From positions 1 through 64,000 of the forward strand of contig JANEZZ010001485.1 of assembly GCA_026122225.1 (NCBI GenBank): a stretch of DNA of 64,000 nucleotides. The letters are read 5' to 3'. Numbering within the stretch: position 1 is the stretch's first letter; each line of letters starts with the position of its first letter. The position numbers were made by a program, and so were the translations under genes. Of this stretch, positions 53,725 through 64,000 are shown in pieces. The notes below the pieces were generated by a model that had not been told where the DNA came from, ran no database searches, and saw only the letters and a list, made by a program, of their open reading frames with translations. The DNA is from Heloderma charlesbogerti. Taxonomy: Eukaryota; Chordata; Lepidosauria; Squamata; Helodermatidae.

Positions 53725-56700
53725 AGTATAATAGGTGAGGACCAGATCGGGTGTCAAGCTGGCCATTCAACTTCAGACCATTGTTGTATGTTAGCTCACT
53801 TGGCAGAGAAACATCCCTCAGTTCCTGGTGGGAAGCTTTTCACTGCCGTTATTGATCTTAAGTCTGCCTTTGATTTGGTCTCAAGGGAATTGCGATCGTC
53901 TAAATTATATACAGGTTCTATGGACAGGCGCCTACTGTTCCTCCTTAGAAGCTTGTCTAATCAGGCTTCTAGTCAACTTAGATGTGGGCAGCAGGGACAA
54001 GTTTCTAATCCAATCCCTGTTACAAGGGGTGTTTTGGCCCCTTTTCTTTTCAATGTATTTTTAAAAGATTTGGCCTCTTGTCTTTGCAATGTTGATTCCC
54101 ATGCTCTCAAACTGTTCAACGCTAAGCTACCTCTACTTTTCTATGCTGATGATGCTGTACTGCTGTCACTTTCCAGAATTGGGTTCAATCGCTTCTTGTC
54201 TGCATTTGTGATTTATTGCTCCAAGAACAGCTTGTCCATCAATTACAGCAAGTCTAAAGTTCTAGTGTTCTCAAAAGCTCGTAAACAGGATAAATGGGCT
54301 TTAAATGGTAACAGCATCAAGCATGTCTCCCATATAAAATACCGAGGCATACAAATGCAGAGCACCGGATTCTGGACTGAGCAACATAGGCAGGCAATTG
54401 ATTCAGCAAACCTTAGCCAGCAGCAGCTGATCTCAAGATTTCTCTTTCTGCAAGGTGGTCAATTCATCCCCTCTGCAATTCAAATTTACAAAGGTAAGAC
54501 TCTGGCCCAGCTCACTCATGGCATTCCTGTTTGGATGTCAGGATTCTATTCCCAAAGGGAAAGAGTCCAGTCTGTATTTGTTAGGAAGCTATTGGGCCTT
54601 CCTTCTGGTGTGGGGAACCCAGTAATCTATCTGGAAGTGGGTATCCAATCAGCTGAATGCAAGCTATGGATTCATGCCTTCAAGTGGTGGTTACGTTGAT
54701 GCTTTCTAGCAGTTCCTGACAACCATCTCTCCTTACTGCTTTCAGATTCCTATGTTGCCTGCTGGATGGGAGCAACTGAGAAGAAACTACATAGGCTAGG
54801 CTTCTCTGCGGAAGTTATGGGCAATGATGGGCTTGAGAAGGCCCAATTCCTTGTTGTTCAAAGAAGAATCAACATTGACCTACGGCATCTGAGAACTGCT
54901 GCAAATGAAGCTTATTTTCCATCACTTTATACTAAATATAACAATTCTAAAAATTATGGAATCACTGCAGTGCCACATCTGTACACAGTAAACATTGCAA
55001 AGTACAGAAGAACATCTGCTCTTGCCTGTTTTACTGTGCTGCCATCAGCACTATTAAGTGAACAATTTAGTAAGACCCCCAGTGAACAGCAATGTTTCTA
55101 TGGTGCTGGAGGAACAGAATCAGTTGAACACATTTTTGTATATTGCAACTTCTATAGGGAATGCAGAGAAAAGCTGATTTTCCCATGATTAACTGCCTTC
55201 TCAGGAAGCAGTTCTGCCACTTTGGTATCAGCTTGTGCAAGGGAAGCCACTTCTTGTGTCATTGGAAAAGTTTTCCATGACGTTCAATGGAGACCAGGAA
55301 AAAATCTTGTTATTTTCTTGAGAGAAGCAACATTGTATGTTGTTCTTATACCAGTTTTAATTGTGTTTTATTTGTTTCATATTATTTTGATGACCTGTGA
55401 CCCTAATACATTGTTGTTGATTTCATTGTTGACTTTTGTTGTTGTTGTTGTTGTTCAGTCCTTCAGTTGTGTCCGACTCTTCGTGACCCCATGGACCATA
55501 GCACACCAGGCCTTTCTGTCCTCCGCTGTCTCCCGGAGCATGCTCAAGTTCATATTCATTGCATTGGTGATGCTCTCTAGCCATCTCATCCTCTGCCATC
55601 CCCTTCTTCTTTTGTCTTCAGTCTTTCCCAGCATCAGGGTCTTTTCCAGAGAGTTTCCTCTTCGCATTAGGTGGCCAAAATATTTGAGCTTCAGCTTCAG
55701 TATCTGTCCTTCCAATGAGCAGTCAGGGATGATTTCCTTTAGGATTGACTGATTTGACCTCCTTGCAGTCCAGGGGACTCGTAAGAGTCTTCTCCAGCAC
55801 CACAGTTCGAAAGCATCAATTCTTCGGCGCTCAACCTTCCTTATAGTCCAGGAGCCATACATTACTACTGGGAAAACCATAGCTTTGATTAGACGGACCT
55901 TTTTCGGCAAGGTGATGTCTCTGCTTCTGACTATGCTGTCTAGGTTTGCCATAGCTTTCCTCCCAAGGAGCAAGCGTCTTTTAATTTCATGGCTACAGTC
56001 ACCGCCTGCAGTGATCTTGGAGCCCAAGAAAATAAAATCTGTCACAGCTTCCATTTCTTCCCCTTCTATATGCCAGGAAGTGATGGGGCCAGATGCCATG
56101 ATCTGAGTTTTGTTAATGTGGATTTTCAAACCAGCTTTTGCACTCTCCTCTTTCACCCTCAACAAGAGGCTCTTTAGATCCTCTTTGCTTTCTGCCATTA
56201 GGGTGGTATCGTCTGCGTATCGGAGGTTGTTGATAATTCTCCCGGCAATCTTAATTCTGACCTGTGATTCATCCAACCCGGTGTTTCTCATGATGTACTC
56301 TGCATATAAGTTAAATAAGCAGGGTGACAATATGTAGCCTTGTCGTACTCCTTTCCCAATTTTGAACCACTCGGTTGTTCCATGTCTGGTTCTTACTGTT
56401 GCTTCTTGACCCTCATACAGGTTTCTCAGGAGACAGGTAAGGTGGTCTGGTACTCCCATCACTTTAAGAGTTTGCCACAGTTTGTTGTGATCCACACAAT
56501 CAAAGGCTTTAGCATAGTCAATGAAGCAGAAATAGACATTTTTCTGGAATTCTCTTGCTTTCTCCATGATCCAGCGAATGTTGGCGATTTGATCTCTAGT
56601 TCCTCTGCCTCTTCGAAACCCAGCTTGTACTTCCGGTAGTTCTCGGTTCACATACTGCTGAAGCCCAGCTTGTAGGATTTTGAGCATCACCTTGCTGGCA

Positions 56701-56900
56701 TGTGAAATGAGCGCAATTGTGCGGTAGTTTGAACACTCTTTGGCATTGCCCTTCTTTGGATTGGAATGTAAACTGACCTTTTCCAGTCTTGCAGCCACTG
56801 CTGAGTGTTGCAAATTTGACTTTTACTGTTGTTTTATTGTCTTTCTATTTTTTCACTTTTAATACGGTCTGCCATATCATCCATTCACTAATTTTATTGA
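53725..56900 (+). mobile_element. Non-LTR retrotransposon RT region, clade unassigned, copy 2
   Basis: 53719-54699 is one 326-codon frame with IDLKSAFDLVSREL, a kept LLFYADDAVLLSLS catalytic box, SINYSKSKVLVFSKA, SHIKYRGIQMQSTGF and a thumb-like C-part. 54766-55188 continues to an ESVEHIFVYCNFYRECREK zinc-knuckle-like end. Compared with copy 1 it lacks a few codons before LAPFLF. It is interrupted at 55438 by BovB and resumes at 56816. Better preserved than 14471-16331. Confidence 0.82.
55438..56815 (-). mobile_element. BovB (RTE-clade) LINE, 5'-truncated, nested in LINE copy 2
   Basis: 1378 bp antisense insertion with 9-bp duplication TTGACTTTT (55429-55437, 56816-56824). The minus-strand frame (56813 to 55455, 452 codons) covers RT: ISHASKVMLKILQAGLQQYV, GFRRGRGTRDQIANI, CFIDYAKAFDCVDHNKLW, KGVRQGYILSPCLFNLYAEY, NNLRYADDTTLMAES (catalytic YADD), and the RTE C-terminus ending in GVTKSRTQLKD. 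The 3' tail is the ACAAC repeat plus CTGAACAAC motif. There is a 2-bp deletion near its 5' limit (about 56760) and a 6-bp in-frame deletion near 55850 relative to 1-1514. The endonuclease domain is missing. Confidence 0.95.
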
Positions 56901-56939
56901 CATATTGTAACACTAAATTCATCAAGAGTTTTTTTTTTT

Positions 56940-58209
56940 TTTTTCCCTGAAGGTCAGTTGAATTTTGCCACTACTCATGTCTTTAGTAACTCCTATATCC
57001 TGGACATATGGGAATCTGGACATAAAGGTTGAATTCAAGGAGAAGGATAAGTCATTTTTCCCAGTAATCTCTTTAAACTCCTTGAACACCAGGATGTCAC
57101 CTGCCAAGAGGTCCAGGGGTGAGTAAAACCACCCCAAGGTAGGCCAAAGAACTACATCAACTTCCAAGTCCAATATAAATATTGGAGTATATTCATTCAT
57201 TAACCAAGCAGAAAAAAGTTCAGAAATGGTCAGTTGCTTTAAAAAAATAAAATGAAATGTGAAGTTAACTAGCTCATGCCAGTCAAAACTTGATGAGCTG
57301 CTGCCTCACTGAATCATGAAATAGAATTACACCGTGAGTGGTGCAAACATGTTTTCTCCAGATGGGCCCCTGCCCACAGAGCCAGAGAGAGAGAGAGAGA
57401 GTGTAAACAATTTGCAGAAGTGATTTTTGCTCTCCTATAATTACACAAATCATGATCATTTATTCCACTTCTCACCAAAGCATGAGGGATTTTGATATCC
57501 AAAGATCACTTCTGGAAATGATGCAAGGAATCTCAAATCAAGAGCAATACGTTGTGACACTTCATTTTTGAATTTGAAACACTGGCAGATAAATAGCTCC
57601 TGAGACTCTGAGAGCCTGGGGGAGATGTGGGAAGGCAGGGACTGTGCCAGTGTGAGGTTTCATATCATCCCCTTCTAGGGTAGCCAAGCGTCCTACATTA
57701 CAGAGGACAATCTTCTATTTTGGAGAGCTAGCAGAGGACAGTGCTGCATTTGAAAGTATTCTCTCTCAGATGCACTGAGCAGATCAAGTCTGCTTTGAAA
57801 ATAAAGAACCACAAGGAGGGAGAGAATGCAGGGGCCTTGAAGGTCCCTAGCAATAGAACCTGGACAGCTAACTGAGCAGGTACACAGGTCACCTAGGTAG
57901 TCTCTTCACTATGGTGAGATGTCCTACATTTCCACTTGAACAATAGTGATTATTTCTGCATTTGCACCTATACATACAAAATTGCATATGCAAATCTTTT
58001 TGTCCTCTTTTTTTTGGCAATCTGAAGCTGGGCACCTTGTGGCCCCTTTATTGCCGAGGCCACACCAGACCACAGCTTCATTAGTCAAGGCACTGCAGCA
58101 GGGAGAGGCTGTCTCCTAATTCGTTGTTCCTCAGACCAGCCACAGGGTTTTGGGTCTCTGTGTGCAGACACAGGGGAAGCGGAGGGGGACTGTAGCTGAA
58201 CTTCCCAGC
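56940..58209 (+). promoter_or_regulatory. Upstream region of V2R-D
   Basis: Paralogue of 16795-18029 without the Sauria SINE. Keeps ATAAATAG (57599-57606) and ATGCAAAT (57988-57995). No coding sequence. Confidence 0.38.
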
Positions 58210-58418
58210 ATGATGCTGCTGCTATTGCTTCTTCTCTTGCTCCATGTTCCATGTGGGATGCTGAAGACAAAGTGCCCATTGAGTGGGATAAATGAGGAAA
58301 ACAGGCCATTTAATTTTTACAGGCCAGGAGAGTACCTGATTGGTGGGATCACATCTACCGCAAACACTGCCTTCAAGCCATTTGTTTTCTCGGAGCCTCC
58401 CTCTACACAATTTCCCTC
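58210..58418 (+). CDS. V2R-D exon 1
   Basis: 209 bp from ATG to CCCTC/GTAAGT. It begins with two Met codons and a Leu run (signal peptide), then [20 protein letters not shown]. The second codon differs from V2R-B (Met for Leu). Confidence 0.9.
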
Positions 58419-58789
58419 GTAAGTGATGATGTGCCCATCTCTGAATTCCTATTCTGCAGATTTTCCTTTTTAGCAGAGGGGACACAGTGAATCTCTACTA
58501 GGTACATGAGTATTAAGTACATGACTACAAAGGGAGAGGGAGGGGGAGTGTATATCATCTCTCTCTCTCTCTCATGGTCCTCACAGAAATCACACACACA
58601 CACCTGTGTGCATATGGCCCTCTGCATTGGAAGGAAAGTTCCCATTGATGTCAATGAGAGTGTAGTTCTTAGAGTAAAGTGCAGAGATTTCTATTGACTA
58701 GAAAGGCCCTTTTAGTAAATGATGCAAGAATGTGATATGCTTTCATGGACTAGACAATGAAAATCTGGGGACATCTGTATTTGTTACAG

Positions 58790-59081
58790 TGTGAAAAGAA
58801 TGAGGTACTGGTCCATCCTGCCCTTCTTGTTTGCCATTCATGAGATCAACCAGAATCCGAGGCTCTTGCCCAATGTCACCCTGGGCTACAATATCTATGA
58901 GAACTTTTTCAATGCAAGAATGACTTACGAGGCCATGGTAGACCTGCTCTCTGGTGGGGAGCAACGTGTTCCAAACTTCAGCTGTGGAAGACAGAATAAC
59001 CTCCTGGCGGTTCTTGAAGGGGCCGACTCTGAAATCTCCACCAAGATTTCATCCATGCTGGACATCTACAAGATCCCACAG
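58790..59081 (+). CDS. V2R-D exon 2
   Basis: 292 bp, TTGTTACAG/TGTGAAA to CCACAG/GTATCT. It reads [20 protein letters not shown] ... [11 protein letters not shown], open and in phase with exon 1. Confidence 0.92.
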
Positions 59082-60722
59082 GTATCTACGAATGGGGGCA
59101 AGTGATGGTGGCTGAGTCTGCTCCGCTTGGCCAGAGAAGCCCAGGAGGTGACATGGGGCTGGGCATCACCAAGTAAGGCTGGAGACAGGCAGTACTTTCA
59201 AAAGAATTGAACATGGTTTCAGAGAGGTTTGTCCTTATTTCTTTGGTTCCCCTGTCATCTCTGCACAGTGGAGTTTGCAACTGTACAAAGGGTGCAGTGA
59301 ATTTTCAGTGTTTGATGATGGGTTGAATCTAGATTAGGGGTGCTTCTAGGTGGAGGGCTCCCAATACTAGCACTCCAAAGTCATTCTGCAGCTATTTGGA
59401 CTGGTGTTTGTTTATTTGTTTGTTTACTTAACGTATATCTATATGGTATGAAAACAGCAACAACGACAAGAGGAGTTGGTGAAACATGGGAGGGTTACGA
59501 AATTAAGACATTACCTGTTGCTCCTCCAAGAAAAATCATCATCTGGAAGCACCATAAGTCAGCCATACTGAAATGCTGCTGCAATCAATGGGACTTAAAG
59601 CAGGGCTAAATTTCACATTGATTTCAATGGGATGTAAGTCGGATTACTTTAGGCCGGATCCAACTGTGGTTTTTTTTCTCATTGTAAAAGTAAAAATAAA
59701 CATGGAATGTGTGTATGCTCCACATCCAGAGAGAGAGCCCTCTATCAACCTGCATCAAACAGTCTCTCAAGAATTTATACAAAATATTCCTCATAATTAA
59801 ATTACCTTTGAACCACGTCCATTCTATAGTAAGGATAAAGAGTATTTCCCTTAATCTGTCCTGAATCTCCTAGTATTTAGCTTCATGGCATGACCATGGG
59901 TTCCAGTGATATGGGACATTTTGTCTCCCTATCCATTTCTTCCACATCATGCATAATTTTGTACACCTTTCACATCTCTCCCCATAAACACCTTTTATTC
60001 TTGACAAAACTGTCCCAGATGTTATAATCTTTCCTCACAGTTTAGTTACTCCAGCCATGTTGGTAGCCCTTTTCGGAACTTCTTCCAACTCCACAATCAC
60101 CCTCTGAAGCTTGTAGGAGTATATTAGGTGTTTTATTTATAGTTTGTTTTACACTTAATTATGGCCAAAAGAGCATGTTCCTTTTTCACAGAAGACACAC
60201 ACTGGATCAACATTTCCATCGAGCTGTTCAGTTCACTGCATCCCCAAGATCTCCTTCTTTGTCAAGTAATCGTAGCTCAGATCCCAGCAGCATATGTGTG
60301 TGTTGTCTGGCTATACTGCTGTGGAGGGTGTGGAGGCTGGTGTTTTCCCTCTGTATGTGTTTCTCTAAGCAACGCCAATTTTCTTTGCTTGGTTTCTCTG
60401 GGGGGAAATATGTGATTGGTATTCAGACTCCATCTGTGCCTTGTATGTTCCTTGGCCAAGTTAGTTTTCTTTGAGCTAGATCAGTTTACCTTCTGTGATA
60501 TGGGAAGGGATGGTAGAACCAGCAGTTTTCAAACTTGCTGAAATTCTCCAAGATTCTCTGAACCTTGTTCTGCTTTCAACCTGTTTTTCAGCTTGCTGAA
60601 ATGGGAAAAGTGAATATATCCTTGTGTATTGGACAAAAAATGTCACTTTTCTCCATTAGACTGAAGTGAGAAAACATGTATTATTATTTTTGAGTACACC
60701 CATCTCTTTCTCTCTTTCCTAG
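59082..60722. other. V2R-D intron 2
   Basis: No gene. It aligns with V2R-B intron 2 but keeps about 680 bp (59985-60661) missing from B and lacks about 20600-21540 of B. Contains a short remnant of the LINE 3'-end repeat at about 59850-60000. Confidence 0.55.
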
Positions 60723-61534
60723 GTCAGTTATGGGTTTGTCAGTCAAGTTCCCAGGGATAGACATGAGTTCCCCTGTTTTTATCGGATGGTCCCCAAACCA
60801 GAACCTCCTTACCTGGGGATTGTCCAACTGCTCCTGCATTTCAGATGGACTTGGATCAGTCTCCTAGCTCCAGACAATGACAATGGAGAAAGGTTCATGA
60901 GAAGCTTTCCACCTGTGCTCATAAAAAATGGAATTTGCATTGCCTTCTCAGGAAGCATTCCAGTGGTGGATTGGGGAAAAAGGATGTTTGACATAGTTTC
61001 ACATTTTATGGACACTCGGGTCAATGTAGTTGTTTTTCCAGTGGACTCTCGGATCATCCTAATTGTCATAGCAATCATTCATAGAGCTGAACAGGTCACA
61101 AAATCAACTGTGGGGAAAGTTTTGATTGTGACAGCTCTGCAGGACGTCAGCATAAGCTTGTTGTACAAAATGGCCCATCTCCAGCACACTCATGTTTCCT
61201 TGTCCTTCTTAATCAAGAAAAACAGAAGGACACAATATGACAATTTTGACTCATTTCTCAATGCTATCGAGCAGTTTGGGGAGACAGTATTTCATTGTTC
61301 ATATTCAAGGAATACCTTGTCTGTGAAAGCCTGGAAGAGTTGTACAGAAAATGAGAACTGGGTGAAATTGCCCCAGGATGTGATTGAAAAGATCCTGTCT
61401 CAAGACTCCTACAGTATTTACACTTCCATCCAGGCTGTGGCACAGACCTTACATGCTGCCACATCATCTCCATGGAATAGATAAGGATGGTGGGTGGAGA
61501 GAAGCTGGCACTTCAAAGGGTCCATTCGTGGCAG
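60723..61534 (+). pseudogene. V2R-D exon 3, 1-bp deletion
   Basis: 812 bp. Open from [20 protein letters not shown] through LHAATSSP, then shifted to WNR-stop where B reads [15 protein letters not shown]. After the shift the correct frame resumes to the donor GGCAG/GTATTC. Confidence 0.9.
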
Positions 61535-62667
61535 GTATTCCTATTCCTTCACCTACATTTATCCCTTAACTTTCTTCAAAGAAACCCACAACAGTCCTGT
61601 ATATTAGGTTAAGCTATTGAGCTTCATAGTAAAACCATAGTGGGGATTTGAACGCAACTGGGGGCAGGGATGTGGCAGGGGACATACTGCAGTTTATTAG
61701 GTGCCTCAGTCAGTAATCCCTCCCTTTTTGAGTTTTCAGTTTGAAAAGGTGTCCAGGAGCAAATGGGGATTCCATGGCTGTACCACACCACCTGCTACTG
61801 AATGATCTGCCAGGGTGGTGTCAATGTGGTGTTGTGGTCTCTTAAGATATTTGTGTTGAGTCACTTCAACATTCATGAATGTTAGGACTTGCTTAGGGCT
61901 TCACGGCTGTTTCCAGTGGAGGCTGGTGGCTAATCCGATTAGGCAATGGGGGTGGGGGGACAGGTCAGCATAGGTGGAGCCAAATGGGTCACAGGAGGTG
62001 GAACAGTGTTTGTATCCCCAACGGCTGGCAAGCTGTACCACAAAAAGGAAGAACAGATGCACCTAAACGTTAAGATTGTACATGCAAAAGAAGGGGTGAG
62101 GAAATCACAGCCACACAAAAGCACATTTGGACCCATATTCTCTTGTTCCAGAAATAACTCACATTCTACATGGAATCATTAATGAGCTGTGTGTGTGTGT
62201 GTGTGTGTGTGTGTTTCAGACGATCACCCAAAATGGTGATGCTGGCATCGCAGATGATGATATTGTCAGAGCTGCACAGCCTCATCCAGCTCAAGGCAAT
62301 GATGAGCCTCAGGGTGGTCATCTGCAGTAAGCTCTGGCCCAATACTGAACTCGCACACACACACACACAGACACGAGAGACAGAGAGAGAGAGAGAGAGA
62401 GAGTCAACATTGTACAATAACGCAAAAGCATTTTTCAGTTCATAGTTTTGTGGAAATTGTCTTTCATGCTCTCCTGGAAGCAAAAGACTTATATGTCTTC
62501 CATTGTAGAAATCTCAAATTCAAACACAAGCTTTTCCTTTGGTAACAAACAGCACACAGAAAGAGAACACATAAGAAGACATCGATGCCCTCTCCCATAC
62601 ATGCACATACTCAAGAAAGAAACATACACTGACTCTCTGCCTCATTCAGATGAAAGGGCCAAACAGG

Positions 62668-62698
<31 letters not shown>

Positions 62699-64000
62699 CC
62701 ACTGCTGGGCCAGGACATTTTGCTGCCTGAGGAGGACCAGCCAATGCCTCCTAGTTCCCAAGGGCTGATCTGGGCCAGTCACTACCACTCAGCCTAACCT
62801 GCCTCACAGTATTGTGAGGGTAAAAATGGGGAGGAAAGTCAGAGCATAAATGTAATAAAATGAAGTAATTTTATACTAGAAAAACACAATTGTCTGACGC
62901 TATGTTCTTAATAAGCCTCCTAGCATGTACAATGGACCTCTGGGAATTGACCTCTGTGCAGTGCATTAGTGCTTGCACGTATGTATATGCATTTGTGCTA
63001 GAGAGGGGAAGCATCCTGCTCCCTGCTTGTGTATTTGTTTTATACAGACCTGGGGAGGGAGCCTGAAGTCTGACACCAACTTTTACAACTCACATGAAAC
63101 ACTCAAAATCCATGAAACCTCTTGCTTTTATACGCCCCACCCATCCTCACACAACAAAGCCTTTACACAGAGACACATCTGTCCTCCTCCCTTAAGCCTT
63201 CAATCCTGTGAATGCTTACATGGGAGTAAGTCCTATTGAATTCAGTGAGATTTATTTATTAGTTGACCTATAGGATTGCTACATATCTCATTACAAACAC
63301 ATGCACCCCCTTCTCCAGAGTATATAGCAACAGAGAGAAAACAATTTGTGGCTGAGTCCAGGTTTCAAGAAAGGTGTGGGATGGAGAGAGCAACAATTTT
63401 GATGGTGATGGTGATGATAATGAATTGAATACTTCCCCCCCCCATGCCCCTATTTTAAAAAGTTTACATGCCAGGATTGCACTGAGCTGGCCTGGCTCCT
63501 CCAGGTAAGCAGGCCAGCAGGAGTGCGCACCAGACAAACAAACACACACACACACACACACACACTCACTCACCTCTCCCCCCCTCTTTTTTAGCTTAAT
63601 GAGAATTAAGCCAATGACCAAGCCAGTACCGCACTGATGGGAGACAACCGCACCAGCCAGAAGACCCCCTCCATTGTGGACGAAGGGGTCTTCTCCGATT
63701 GGATAGTACAGGCTCAAATTTGCACTGAGCAAATTTGATAGTGTTATATTATTACCATTATCATTACCATTATTATAAATATACCTCGAGGCAGTGGGCT
63801 CCTCCAGAGAAGCTGGGCATCCTTAGAGCGTTTCAAGGCTCTGCAAGTGCGTGAGCATCCTCAGTTGAAGAAAGGGAGCTGCCGCGCTGGGAGAGGAGGC
63901 TCTCAACATGGGGCAGGCACAGCTGCGGTTGCCATGGCCACTGCTGAAGGTCGCTGCAGAAGGATGTGCCTCGGCTAAGTGTTGTTTTGTAAATAACAGC
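61535..64000. other. V2R-D intron 3, 5' part
   Basis: Aligns with 22603-24970. No gene. TG microsatellite 62188-62217, AC and GA runs 62353-62402, CA run 62671-62697, CA run 63540-63566, tRNA-SINE tail 62755-62870. Confidence 0.6.

Larger units (their letters stand above)
58210..64000 (+). pseudogene. V2R-D: vomeronasal receptor, exons 1-3, one frameshift, runs off window
   Basis: Join(58210..58418, 58790..59081, 60723..61534, ...). Exons 1 and 2 are intact with the same sizes and splice sites as V2R-B. Exon 3 is 812 instead of 813 bp: one base is missing in the segment CCATGGAATAGATAAGG (about 61469-61485), producing an early TAA at 61482. No other lesion is visible. Exons 4-6 lie beyond the right edge. 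If the base is a sequencing or assembly error, this would be an ordinary functional V2R; otherwise it is a young pseudogene. Confidence 0.82.

Noticed and set aside
1..64000. Ruminant origin suggested by BovB
   Set aside because: CR1 termini, Sauria-type SINEs and the V2R array type point to a squamate; BovB is shared by horizontal transfer.

Overview
The window is eukaryotic and almost certainly from a squamate reptile (lizard or snake). It holds a tandem array of vomeronasal type-2 receptor (V2R, class C GPCR) genes, and it is full of squamate-type repeats: BovB (RTE-clade) LINEs, CR1 LINEs, a Sauria-type tRNA SINE, an L1-like ORF1, a Ty3/gypsy integrase region, and a second RT-bearing LINE that I could not place in a clade. 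No tRNA, rRNA, CRISPR or bacterial operon structure is present. All V2R exons lie on the + strand.

Layout. V2R-A (3' half only): exon 4 at 3413-3640, exon 5 at 4943-5069, 7TM exon 6 at 8702-9612; exons 1-3 would lie left of the window. V2R-B (complete): six exons from 18030 to 34372 with open frames and consistent splice phases, 859 codons plus stop. V2R-C (48606-about 52535): a relic with only exons 3 and 4, broken by frameshifts, a stop and a lost splice acceptor. V2R-D (58210 to the right edge): exons 1-3, with a 1-bp deletion near the end of exon 3; the rest lies outside. A and B share intron 3 through the 3' flank (about 1515-10900 against 25534-36200). B and D share the upstream LINE through intron 3 (about 13690-24970 against 52545-64000). 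The array therefore grew by segmental duplication, and the paralogues serve as 'empty site' controls for dating insertions.

The most striking component is a family of 15 short CpG-rich mobile elements (about 11 kb, roughly 17% of the window). They have TAGGGATG...CATCCCTA ends, and six have perfect and four have 7/8 8-bp target duplications, which places them in or near the hAT superfamily. Their cores are nested palindromes: 40-bp hairpins built on GATAGGCTACGTAA, flanking a 220-350 bp palindrome that itself contains smaller palindromes (AGTCTACGTAAA and CGCAAATGGCGG blocks). Just inside the ends they carry outward-facing splice-donor-like motifs, mostly (C/A)AGGTAAGT. Some copies are nested, some are composite, and two have the same type of end on both sides without a target duplication, as expected if palindromic cores recombine. 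No transposase is encoded here, so the elements appear non-autonomous.

The only gene that looks functional is V2R-B: a vomeronasal chemoreceptor with a Venus-flytrap ligand domain (exons 1-4), a cysteine-rich linker (exon 5 and the start of exon 6) and seven membrane helices (exon 6). V2R-A may be functional if its 5' exons exist to the left. C is dead, and D is probably dead unless the 1-bp deletion is an assembly error.
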